From: Dichotomocladium elegans
Taxonomy: Eukaryota > Mucoromycota > Mucoromycetes > Mucorales > Lichtheimiaceae
Direction of reading: 5' to 3'
DNA: 58,285 nucleotides
NCBI GenBank assembly: GCA_025716815.1
Contig: JAIXMN010000060.1
Span: 1 to 58,285, forward strand
Shown here: positions 30,379-39,476 of the stretch, piece after piece
How positions within the stretch are numbered: position 1 is the first letter of the stretch
How the letters are laid out: each line of letters begins with the position of its first letter
Notes under the pieces: model-generated
What the model was told of the DNA's origin: nothing
What the model saw: only the letters and a program-made list of their open reading frames with translations
Database searches by the model: none
Translations under genes and position numbers: made by a program

Positions 30379-32175
30379 ATGCACTTTGCTCGGAACCCCC
30401 CCGTTTCCCCACATTGTCTACCAATACACCCTCAATCTCATCAGCAACAATTGCTCCTACGACAAGAAATCAACGATCTACTCAAAAAGAAGGCGATAGA
30501 ACCGGGGTCCTCTGGCCCGGGGTTTGGCAGCTCCATGTTTGTTATCCCCAAAAGGAACGGGGGATATCATCCAGTTTTCAATTTAAAGCGACTCAATCAG
30601 TTTCTTCGCCCACCGCCCAAGTTCAAAATGGAGACGCTTCAAGAAGTCGTTCGCATGCTAGAGCCTCACGATTACCTTACTTCCATCGATTTGGCCGACG
30701 CTTTCCTGCACATAGCCATCCATCGGGCCTCTCGCCGCTTCCTTCGTTTTCGTTGGGAAGGACGCACCTTCCAGTTCAAGACTACAGCCTTTGGCCTTTC
30801 TCCGGTTCCTTGGCTGTTCACTCGTCTCACGAAGCCAATTCTGGCATGGGCGCGCCAACAAGGGATCCGGGTGACAGCCTACTTGGACGACTGGCTTGTT
30901 ATGGGCAGAACAGCTCAGCAGACCCGGCTACACACGCAACAGGTCATAGACAAGCTACAGGAACTGGGTTGGCTCCTGAATTTCAAGAAATCCTCCCTGG
31001 TTCCAGCGCAGACCATCACGCATCTGGGCTATCGCATAGACACTCGCACCATGACAGCCAAACTTCTGGGAGACAAATTGCAGGATCTTCGTCGCTCAAT
31101 CCAGCTGATACTTCACGACTCTCACCAAACCCCTCGCCGCATTCACAGTCTTACCATGCGGCTGAAGGCAGCCACGATCGCCCTTTTCCCAGCCCGACTG
31201 TACACTCGGTCGATGATGCGGTTCAAGAACGATCACGTCAAAGACAACTGGGGTTGGGACCGCTCACTATTGTTGCTGGACGAGTGTGTCGCCGAACTTC
31301 GTTGGTGGCACGAGAATCTTCGGAAGTGGAACGGCCGCTCCCTCCTGCCCGCCGATCCTCAACATGTTCTCTTCTCGGATGCAAGCGACCTAGGTTATGG
31401 TGGGACATTCCAGGGCAAGATGATACAAGGCCAATGGACCCCAGCAGAACGCGACCAGTCGATCAACTGGTGGGAGCTCAAAGCCATAGATCTGATCCTG
31501 CAGGCGTTCCCCCAGGTCACGAACACGACCATTTTGATCTGCACGGACAACATGACAGTGAAATCATACATCAACAAGCAGGGCGGAACACGATCTCGTT
31601 CGTTGAGTACCTTAGCAACCCAGATTTGGGAACAATGTCTCACCAGGAATCTTCGGATCCAAGCCGAACACATTGCTGGTGTGGACAATGTGCAGGCGGA
31701 CAGAGCATCTCGCCATTTCCATGTCAAGAATCAATGGCAAATTCATCCCCGGACATTCACCAACATCATCCAACCACGCTGGGGGCCTCACGATGTGGAT
31801 CTCTTTGCGGACAGGACGACCCACCTTCTCCCACGTTACGTCTCGTGGAAACTAGACCCTCAGGCGATAGCTATGGATGCTTTCACGCTCCCATGGCGCC
31901 AGTGGAACAACCCGTTCATTCACCCACCCTGGAATCTCATTCTCCGCGTTCTTCAATGCATTCGTCGAGAGAGACTTCAAGTAACGATGGTGGTGCCGTT
32001 GTGGCCGAGTGCGCTGTGGTTCCCCTTGCTCCAAGCCATGTCGATAGACGATCCAATTGTGCTAGACCCATCCGTTCACACTCAGACGACTTCTCCCTCC
32101 ACTCCATGGCCCTGGACCAATCCGAGTTGGAAGCTATCCGTGTGGCGGCTATCCGGCGCCGGTTTGAGCTGGTAG
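30379..32175 (+). CDS. DIRS reverse transcriptase / RNase H (598 aa)
   Basis: RT with LLKKKAIEPG, FVIPKRNGGYHPVFNLKRLN, SIDLADAFLHIAI and catalytic YLDDWLVMG (near residue 171). RNase H has FSDASDLGYGG, ELKAIDLIL and CTDNMTVKSYINKQGG. The DIRS/Pat type is recognised by order and by the FNLKRLN/YLDDWL motifs. The end overlaps the start of the recombinase frame (from 32106) by about 70 bp, as is common in DIRS elements. No stops inside, so this gene is open although the element is broken. Confidence 0.9.
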   Translation: MHFARNPPVSPHCLPIHPQSHQQQLLLRQEINDLLKKKAIEPGSSGPGFGSSMFVIPKRNGGYHPVFNLKRLNQFLRPPPKFKMETLQEVVRMLEPHDYLTSIDLADAFLHIAIHRASRRFLRFRWEGRTFQFKTTAFGLSPVPWLFTRLTKPILAWARQQGIRVTAYLDDWLVMGRTAQQTRLHTQQVIDKLQELGWLLNFKKSSLVPAQTITHLGYRIDTRTMTAKLLGDKLQDLRRSIQLILHDSHQTPRRIHSLTMRLKAATIALFPARLYTRSMMRFKNDHVKDNWGWDRSLLLLDECVAELRWWHENLRKWNGRSLLPADPQHVLFSDASDLGYGGTFQGKMIQGQWTPAERDQSINWWELKAIDLILQAFPQVTNTTILICTDNMTVKSYINKQGGTRSRSLSTLATQIWEQCLTRNLRIQAEHIAGVDNVQADRASRHFHVKNQWQIHPRTFTNIIQPRWGPHDVDLFADRTTHLLPRYVSWKLDPQAIAMDAFTLPWRQWNNPFIHPPWNLILRVLQCIRRERLQVTMVVPLWPSALWFPLLQAMSIDDPIVLDPSVHTQTTSPSTPWPWTNPSWKLSVWRLSGAGLSW

Positions 32176-32293
32176 GTTTCTCTGCAGCTTCAGTAGATAG
32201 TCAGACGCAGTCATGGATGGAAGGCTCCGTGGGACGGTCTTATCGGCGCGGCCATTATCTTTTTATCCACTGGGCTCGCCATTTCGGCGTGGA
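32106..32293 (+). pseudogene. DIRS tyrosine recombinase, N-terminal part
   Basis: Begins at the ATG of MALDQSELEAIRVAAIRRR and runs in the frame that crosses the L3 insertion (SYRRGHYLFIHWARHFG). Its frame is also open far upstream over the RT gene, which I regard as chance overlap. The target duplication GTGGA is at 32289-32293. Confidence 0.82.
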
Positions 32294-32689
32294 TGTCGCA
32301 TAGGTGATTACGGATTGAAGGATCCATGACGCCGCGTTATAACCAGATCCATTTCCACAGTCTTTTTCCCTCTATTTTTCTCCCACTGGGTTTTTATGAG
32401 GTTTTACCGACGTGAGGATGGTCTGAAAGGAACAAGGACATATAACGTATGATAGAGGTCACCGATACACACATAAGCACCTTATCTGTAATAGTGCTAC
32501 CATCTCCGAGTACCCGTGTAAGACGGAGTAGCCAGTTGACCTAATTAGGACCTCTGCCATAAATCATATAAATAGTAGATAAATGTGTAGCGATGGAGGA
32601 TCTTTGTTCCGATTTCATTCGAATAAAAGACATCCACGAGTCTCATCGTATTCTAACTGTCCACCATAAAAAACAACTAAAACACCACA
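32294..32689 (+). repeat. 5' LTR of L3 (396 bp)
   Basis: TGTCGCATAGG...AACACCACA, with TATAAATA near 32568 and AATAAAAG near 32622. GAGTC-TCATCGTA lies at 32638-32650. A diverged solo copy occurs on the minus strand at 41089-41544. Confidence 0.95.
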
Positions 32690-32702
32690 TTTTTTACGAT
32701 GA
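32643..32702 (+). promoter_or_regulatory. Candidate self-priming pair: LTR TCATCGTA with leader TACGATGA
   Basis: TCATCGTA (32643-32650) is the exact complement of TACGATGA (32695-32702), which starts five T after the LTR and contains the Gag-Pol ATG. In G3 the same positions read TCACAGAA (18456-18463) and TTCTGTGA (18513-18520), also after five T. The paired differences keep complementarity, as expected for mRNA self-priming of the Tf1/sushi kind. Confidence 0.6.
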
Positions 32703-32839
32703 ACCCTCAGCAAGCTACCAACATCTACACCAACGACTCCCAGGGCGCCATTGCCAATGCGACCAGCGCACCTGCGGTCAACAACTCGTCCCCTGCCACC
32801 GATTTCGACGTGAGCATGGGCGAGTACCCCAACCCCGGC

Positions 32840-32880
<41 letters not shown>

Positions 32881-35800
32881 TAGTGCTGTGGAGGCCGTCG
32901 CCCAGCTTATGGCGAAGAAAGGCGACGATTTGAAGGAGTTGTGCTTGCGGCAAGCACAAGCACTCGAGAACGACGACGCCGACGCTTTCGCCGAGATTTC
33001 GAGGAAGATCGAACTCACTTGTCGTCTGTTGAACGATCAGAAGACGGTCTTTGTCGCGCTGCAGTCTGCGGCTGATGCTGGTCTTGAACCAACAAAGCCA
33101 GCTGCATCCTCGGTGGAACCGAGCTTCTCTCTTTCCTCAGCTCCGACTGAGGACGAAAGCAGCATCCGGTCCATTCCCTCGAGGGGTGGCCGTGTCAACA
33201 TCGGCGACATCCCCTTGTTCCAGGTGCCTGGTATCACGATGACCGACACGACGAAGAAGGCGTTCAGCTCCGTGGAGGAATTCCTTCGCCGCTTCCAGCT
33301 CATCCTAGAAGCTGGAGAGGTGGAGGTCGATCGCGACTGGCAGCGTTGGTTGGCGCTTGCCATGCCGACTCACCTGGCCAACTGGTTCGATTCCTATGTC
33401 GCAAACAGGGGGTACAACTGGTCCCAGGTCCGCGAAGTTTTTGCCGAACGATTCGAGGGTACCAGCCGTTCGATGTCCGCCGCAACAAAAGTTTTCTCGA
33501 TGATGATGCCCCGCGGTGTGTCCATCCTGGATTACGGAGACGAGTACCAGGAGGCGATCAAGCAAGCCGGTCTCAAGGACGACGAGAACATGGCGTTGCG
33601 TTTCCTTTTCTCGCTGGAACCCGACTTCCAGCAGGATGTCCGAGTTGCGTGGCATGGTCAGCATGGCCCTCGCAACCCCCAAAATACCGAAGAGGTTATT
33701 CGGACGGGGGTGCTGATCCAGGCGACCGAGAACCGCACTCGACATAGTGTTTCACGTGTACAACGTGAACACCCTGCTGTGAACCGGCACCAGTGGGAAT
33801 CTGCCCCACACGTCCGTCACTCCCGCCGCGAGCCGCGCAATTGGCGCCATGAACGTCTTGAACGTTCTGAGCACCACACGCGCCGGTCTTCGCCCAGGCC
33901 TTCACCCAAGCCTTCAATGAAGCCTGCACCGAAGCCGAAGAAGGAGCCGACCGCACTGCAGCGTGCACTTAAAGAACGCCGCTGCATTTACTGCAAACAA
34001 GACTGGGATCCCGACCACCGTTGCGACGAGTACGTCAAGGCCAAGAAGGCACAACGTGAGCAGAAGCGGCTCAACCGCCTCGCGCGTCAAGACTGCTCCG
34101 TTGCCGCCAATACCACCACCACCAACACCAGTTCGCGCCCCTCTCGGCAGGAGGCCGACAAGCGTCACCCCGCCGACGACGTCCTCGAGGACATGGATCT
34201 CGACGCTGATGCCAGTCTAGAGCTGGCAAAGCATTCCTCCGGTAAGCAAATACGTTTATATACGTTGCATACCCAAAACAATTCTTTGCGACTGACTTCA
34301 CCTATCCTTATCCAGAATAAGCGTCTCTTGGGTCTGCTGGACACCGGAGCAGAGATTTCAGTTGTCAATAAAAGAATTTGTTTGAAAAACAATTGGGTTA
34401 TAGAAAAAGCTTCTGGATTTATTTCATATGCGGGAAAGAACGATCGTTTACCACGTATGGGTATCACCGAACCTCTCATTATACGCTACAATCAGCGCAT
34501 TATCAAGCATGCATTTGAAGTCATGGACCTCGAAGATGACACTGATGTCATAATAGGATTGGACTTACTACCAAGACTTGGTATCGCTTTGACAGGCGTT
34601 GCGACAAGATGGGATGATGACGATCACACCGATGAAAGCAGGGATGAAAATGTCGTGCCGCAAGAAGAAAAGGCCGAGCCGAACAACTCTCCTGCTGGTA
34701 CATCTGCTGAATATATTGCTTTCAAACAGGCGTTAGAGCCCTATATAAAGGCCAATGCGAATATTCCGAAGAATGCATTTTGCACCGTACCCGAATCAGT
34801 CATCTACATCGACACTCCAGAAGGTGTATCCGCGTATCAGAGACAATATCCATTACCTTATTCCATGCGTCCCATTGTTGATGATGCTGTCAAAAGTTGG
34901 CTGGCGGACGGCATTATTATCAAAGCTGCTGTGAATTCCAACTGGAACAGTCCTCTCACCTTGGCAGACAAAAAGGATGAGTATGGTAACAAGACTGGAA
35001 AGCGCCCATGTCTTGATCCACGCCACATCAATAAGTATATTCCTGACGATCGATACCCTTTGCCATTGATTAAGGAGATTTTTTCGTCTTTGGGTGGTTC
35101 TGCTGTATTCACAACATTAGATCTCAAGAGCGCATTTCATCGTTTCCGGATCAATGAAGCAGACCAGCACAAGACCACATTCACTCATAATGGAATCCAG
35201 TACATGTTCCAAGGTTGTCCATTCGGTTTGAAGCCGATATCTTCCAAGTTCCAAAGAGTGATGTCATCCATTTACAAAGATATGCCATTTGTACAAACCT
35301 TCGTCGACGATATTGTGGTCCATTCTCGAACGATGGCCGAACACACCCGTCATGTTCAGCTTGCTATCCAAGCGCTGACTGATGTCAACCTGCTCCTCAA
35401 TCCTGCGAAATGCCATTTTGCACAACGATCGGTTTATTTACTTGGATTCTGTATCTCGCAGAGTGGTATTACCCCTGATGAACGAAAACTTACCAATGTC
35501 CTACAGTGGCCTATACCACGGACGGGCAAAGATGTAATGCGTTTTATGGGTATTATCAATTATTTCCGCGACCATATTCCAAAGGTTTCCGAGATCAGTG
35601 CGCCACTCGATGCGTTACGTTCCGCTGGATCCCTGAATCAACTCTGGACTGACGAGCATAACAAATGCTTTAAAAAGCTGAAAGCTCTGTTAGCTGAACG
35701 TACCCTCTTGCGATACCCAGATCTCTCATTACCGTTCTATGTGGCTACCGACGCTTCGAACTATGGGATTGGTGCCGTCCTCTTCCAGATGAAAGATGGC

Positions 35801-37591
35801 CAGAAGCAGTATGTATCGTTTATGGCTCGTTCTTTAAGCAAGTCCGAACGCAATTATTCCACGACGAAGCGAGAGTTGCTAGCCATCATCTATGCACTCC
35901 AGAAATTTCACCAGTACTTATGGGGAAATCCTTTTACTCTGTATACGGACCACAAGGCTCTTACTTACTTGCACACCCAGAAGATTGCTAATCCGATGAT
36001 GATCAATTGGTTAGACACTTTGCTCGATTACAATTTCCGCGTTGTACACTTGCCTGGTATTGAGAATGTGCTGCCGGATAATCTTTCGCGCTTGTTCGCC
36101 CCTGACGAACAGCTGGAGGGGGGTAATGCAGCCATAATTCGATCGGCAAAGAAAAACACGCCCAACAAACGAGTATTCCTGGTCAAAACATACGAGTCCC
36201 CACAAGATACAATGTGTCCACCAGACACGGAACGTCCTGCCTTGCTAGAGAAAGCACACTTGACAGGTGGTCACGAAGGAGCGGAACACATTGTACGATC
36301 ATTACATGCCGATGGTATCCACTGGACGAATTTATTCCAAGACGCCGTAGAGTATGTCAAATCGTGTGTTCAATGTCAACGCTACAATATTGGCAAACGA
36401 GGCTTCAATCCCTTGAGACCAATTTATGCTTACTTACCAGGCGATCACTGGGCAGTTGACTTAATCAATTTTCACCGCACTTCGAACAAAGGCAACAATT
36501 ATATCATCGTCTTTGTCGATGTATGCACACGCTTTTGTATACTGCGAGCATTACCAGACAAGTCAGCTGATACTATCGTTGAAGTCTTCAAATCTGTATT
36601 CTGCGATTTCGGTTTACCTAAGATCATACAATCAGACAATGGAAGCGAATTCAAGAACTTCAAGATGAAGAAATTTATTGACAGCCTAGGCATCGACCAT
36701 CGACTTACTACACCGTACCACCCGCGCGCTAATGGGATTGCCGAACGTTGGGTACAAACGACTCTGAGTGTCATTCGCAAGAAAATTGAAGGCGCAGGTA
36801 AAGACTGGGACTTCTACGTTCCCAGCACACAACTGGAAATCAATAGCCGTATCTCCGAGAGGTTAGGTTCTTCGCCATTCTCACTAATGTTCGCTCGACG
36901 AATTAATGAGATGAAGGACTATCGACGTAATGGTGCCGTTGAGAACAGAGCGTCGACACACCAAGAACTTATGGAACGTGCCGCGTATATGCATGACGTC
37001 GTCTTTCCTGCCTTGAAACAAAAAGCGGAAGAACACGGCGGTAAACAAAAGAAAAAGTTCGACCAAAAATATCATTTGATTGATTTTCCGGAACGGAGCC
37101 ACGTGATGGTGCGAGTCCAGAACCGAAGAAGCAAACTGGCCCCCATTTTTGAAGGACCTTACACAGTACTGCGCAAGACACAAGGAGGATCCTACGTGCT
37201 GCAAGATGAAACAGGAGCTTTAATGCCTAGAGACTATTCGCCCTCTGAGATGAAACTTATTAACCAAGACGAAGTTATCCCTCAAGACGAATTATACGAA
37301 GTACAAGCTATAGTTGCACACAAAGGACAACCAGGAAAACGACAATACTTAGTACGATGGAAAGGCTATGGCGCTGAAGACGACCAATGGCTAACACCCG
37401 ATAAGTTCACCGATCCTGGCTTTATCATCGAATACTGGCACCGACTAGGAAAAGACGAATCAAAGGCTGATGCAATTCCTTCCAATACGCTATCGCCTAA
37501 AAAGGACAGTTCACCCCGCAAGAAACGATCCCGATCCGACAATGCCGATCACAATCCTCCACCAGGGAGAAGCCAAAGAAGACGGCTATAA
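32699..37591 (+). CDS. gag-pol: L3 Gag-Pol polyprotein with chromodomain (1630 aa)
   Basis: Single fusion frame. The N-terminus holds 14 Thr encoded by (ACG)n. The capsid-like part spans about residues 160-340 and is followed by a finger-like CIYCKQDWDPDHRC (near 432). Protease LLDTGAEIS; RT FTTLDLKSAFHRF and FVDD; RNase H VATDASNYGIGAVL and TDHKALTYLHTQ; integrase HLTGGHEGAEH, CVQCQRYN, WAVDLINF, QSDNGSEF, GIAERWVQ. A chromodomain (YLVRWKGYGAEDDQW) near the C-terminus may direct integration to marked chromatin. The ATG is 10 nt after the LTR. No frameshift is needed between gag and pol, in contrast to G2 and G6. All catalytic motifs are present. Confidence 0.95.
32840..32881 (+). repeat. (ACG)14 microsatellite in L3 gag
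   Basis: Fourteen in-frame ACG triplets encode a Thr tract near residue 50. The length is a multiple of three, so the frame survives expansion. Confidence 0.95.
36113..36128 (+). other. Internal copy of the polypurine tract (candidate central PPT, L3)
   Basis: CTGGAGGGGGGTAATG is identical to 37649-37664, the tract that borders the 3' LTR, including its last bases. It lies in coding sequence (LEGGN) between RNase H and integrase. Confidence 0.7.
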
Positions 37592-37662
37592 TCCAGTCAA
37601 TATCACGTAATCGACCATGCTCTCTTCCTATTTTCCGATTGTTCCAATCTGGAGGGGGGTAA

Positions 37663-38058
37663 TGTCGCATAGGTGATTACGGATTGAAGGATCCATGACG
37701 CCGCGTTATAACCAGATCCATTTCCACAGTCTTTTTCCCTCTATTTTTCTCCCACTGGGTTTTTATGAGGTTTTACCGACGTGAGGATGGTCTGAAAGGA
37801 ACAAGGACATATAACGTATGATAGAGGTCACCGATACACACATAAGCACCTTATCTGTAATAGTGCTACCATCTCCGAGTACCCGTGTAAGACGGAGTAG
37901 CCAGTTGACCTAATTAGGACCTCTGCCATAAATCATATAAATAGTAGATAAATGTGTAGCGATGGAGGATCTTTGTTCCGATTTCATTCGAATAAAAGAC
38001 ATCCACGAGTCTCATCGTATTCTAACTGTCCACCATAAAAAACAACTAAAACACCACA
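37663..38058 (+). repeat. 3' LTR of L3 (396 bp)
   Basis: Appears identical to 32294-32689. Preceded by GGAGGGGGGTAA and followed by the duplication GTGGA and the rest of the DIRS recombinase. Confidence 0.95.
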
Positions 38059-38063
38059 GTGGA

Positions 38064-38886
38064 CCTGAATACATACAGTGCAGTCCAACTCATTGAGTTC
38101 TTGGAATTGGCCTCCCGTTCTGGTTTCGCCCCTTCTACAGTCACTTTGTTTCGCTGGGCCGTTCAAGTGTTTCATGTCAATGTCGATTCATTTTCCTCCT
38201 CTCGCGAGCTCTGGCAATGTCTAACTCGAATCAGGAAATCGGCTCCTCCGGTTGCCTTGTCGCGTCCTCCAGTGGACCTGAGCCCTTCGCTCTCCTACGT
38301 CGCTTCCATTGCATCCAATTCCTCCACGGCGCTAAACCTTCTCTCGCAGAAGTGTGTTTTTCTTTTGGCTGCCACTGCCTTCTTACGTCCTTCGGACCTG
38401 CATCGCATTTCCCTAGCAGATTCTCAACTGGACGATCACGGTCGTTTGCGTCTGGTGATCGTCGCTCCCAAGGAAACTCGTCGAGGGCGCCGTATCATTA
38501 AAGACTCGTTGATTGCCCCCCTTCCTGACGATGAATCACTATGTCCAGTTCAGGCCTTCAACGCCCTTTTGAACCACCCAGGCCATTCGGGTTCCGACCA
38601 TCTCTGGGTCAATAGCCGAAATCCTACCCAGCCTTTGGCGGTTAACACCATCTCGGCGTATCTTTGAGCTATTTTGGCAAAATCTCCGTTGGCGGTCGTT
38701 GCAGGCCTGCGGCTACCTTCTCTCCGTTCGGTTGCTTCTGATACTGCGTTGCGTCGTGGAATACCTCTCGAGGATATTCTGCTTATGGGTAATTGGTCAT
38801 CCGCTTCGGTTTTCCAACAGCATTATCGACGCTCTCGACAGACAGCTCATAACATATCAGAGGCGGTTCTCCAGGACCAAGTATAG
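38064..38886 (+). pseudogene. DIRS tyrosine recombinase, catalytic part
   Basis: Continues after L3. The first catalytic Arg is in FLRPSDLHRIS, the Lys/beta-strand region in PKETRRGRRIIKDS. After an in-frame TGA (38665-38667) comes LRSVASDTALRRGIPLEDILLMGNWSS and the nucleophile region VFQQHYRRSR. The residue three before the second Arg, His in the family's HxxR, is Pro here (LPSLRS). The TGA is one base from CGA. Recombination would be lost through the stop, the L3 insertion and perhaps the missing His. Confidence 0.85.
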
Positions 38887-38968
38887 TCACCATCTTCTTC
38901 CACAGTACCATCCGACAAAAAAAAAAAAAACCGCTTTGGCTCTCGCGTATTCTCTGCACACAGCACTC

Positions 38969-39077
38969 TTCAGTTCAAGTTCGGGAAGTCCGATGGACTC
39001 CCTCCAATTGTCTGGAGCTTTAGCGATAGACAATTGTTCGTTCAGTCCGGAGGACTGGACGAACCTGAACTGAAGAG
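38969..39077 (+). repeat. Internal complementary region of the DIRS element
   Basis: 38969-39033 is the reverse complement of the left end of the element and 39034-39077 that of the right end. They meet at GATAGACAA/TTGTTCG. This is the sequence of the joined termini in inverse, the template that lets DIRS cDNA close into a circle. Confidence 0.88.
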
Positions 39078-39113
39078 GGTCCCGCCCACCCACCGCAACC
39101 GGCTCTGCTTTTC

Positions 39114-39262
39114 AATGATCAAGGAACTTAGCTATACAAGCTCATGCTACTTATAAAAAAAAATTTTTCATAATTCTTAGAAATTTTCGGCAATAAAGAG
39201 AGAAAGATGATCACAGCACTCTTCAGTTCAGGTTCGTCCAGTCCTCTGGACTGAACGAACAA
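39114..39262 (-). repeat. Right inverted terminal repeat of the DIRS element
   Basis: Inverse of the inner part of 29132-29310. The outer 30 bp (CAGTCCTCTGGACTG...GAACGAACAA) are specific to this end and palindromic. Confidence 0.87.
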
Positions 39263-39465
39263 TAGTCCTCGCATCAGATGCACAGCCCACTTCTATTTCC
39301 CTTTTATCCCACTTCTCCATGATTATTATTAGATAGCAAAACCAGTATAAATATCCAAGTCGTGCCATGCAATAAACATCGTCGATCCGTTACTCCTCAT
39401 CTCTATTGTTAAACCAGAGTCGCTGCTGTTGGCCACGGTGTAACCGCCAAAATATAAGCACGACA
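39263..39465 (+). repeat. 5' LTR of G5, last 203 bp
   Basis: Continues the LTR after the DIRS element and ends AAGCACGACA. With 29043-29131 it gives 292 bp. The primer-binding site TGGTAGCTGATG follows at 39468-39479. Confidence 0.92.
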
Positions 39466-39476
39466 ATTGGTAGCTG

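Larger units (their letters stand above)
32294..38058 (+). mobile_element. L3: complete chromodomain Ty3/gypsy retrotransposon (chromovirus), 5.77 kb
   Basis: Two 396-bp LTRs that look identical, a 5-bp duplication GTGGA (32289-32293 and 38059-38063) and one uninterrupted 1630-codon Gag-Pol frame. It is probably the youngest element here and may be active. The 5' leader has five T and TACGATGA, complementary to TCATCGTA in the LTR, and no TGG primer-binding site. Central and terminal polypurine tracts are identical over 16 nt. Confidence 0.96.
29132..39262 (+). mobile_element. DIRS-like tyrosine-recombinase retrotransposon, interrupted by L3
   Basis: About 4.36 kb without L3. It has inverted terminal repeats (29132-29310 and 39114-39262), an internal complementary region (38969-39077), and gag, RT/RNase H and tyrosine recombinase genes, with no integrase, protease or target duplication: the DIRS layout. 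The left end starts TTGTCTATCGC and the right end finishes GAACGAACAA. The recombinase is split by L3 and has a stop, so this copy is dead. Confidence 0.93.

Noticed and set aside
30042..32303. A 753-codon open frame overlapping the DIRS RT gene
   Set aside because: Only its last ~60 codons match recombinase sequence. The rest is the alternate frame of the conserved RT/RNase H and has low-complexity Ser/Pro/His composition without domains.
38918..38931. Poly(A) tract as the tail of a processed pseudogene or LINE
   Set aside because: It lies within the DIRS 3' region between recombinase and complementary region, with no upstream insertion signs or duplication.
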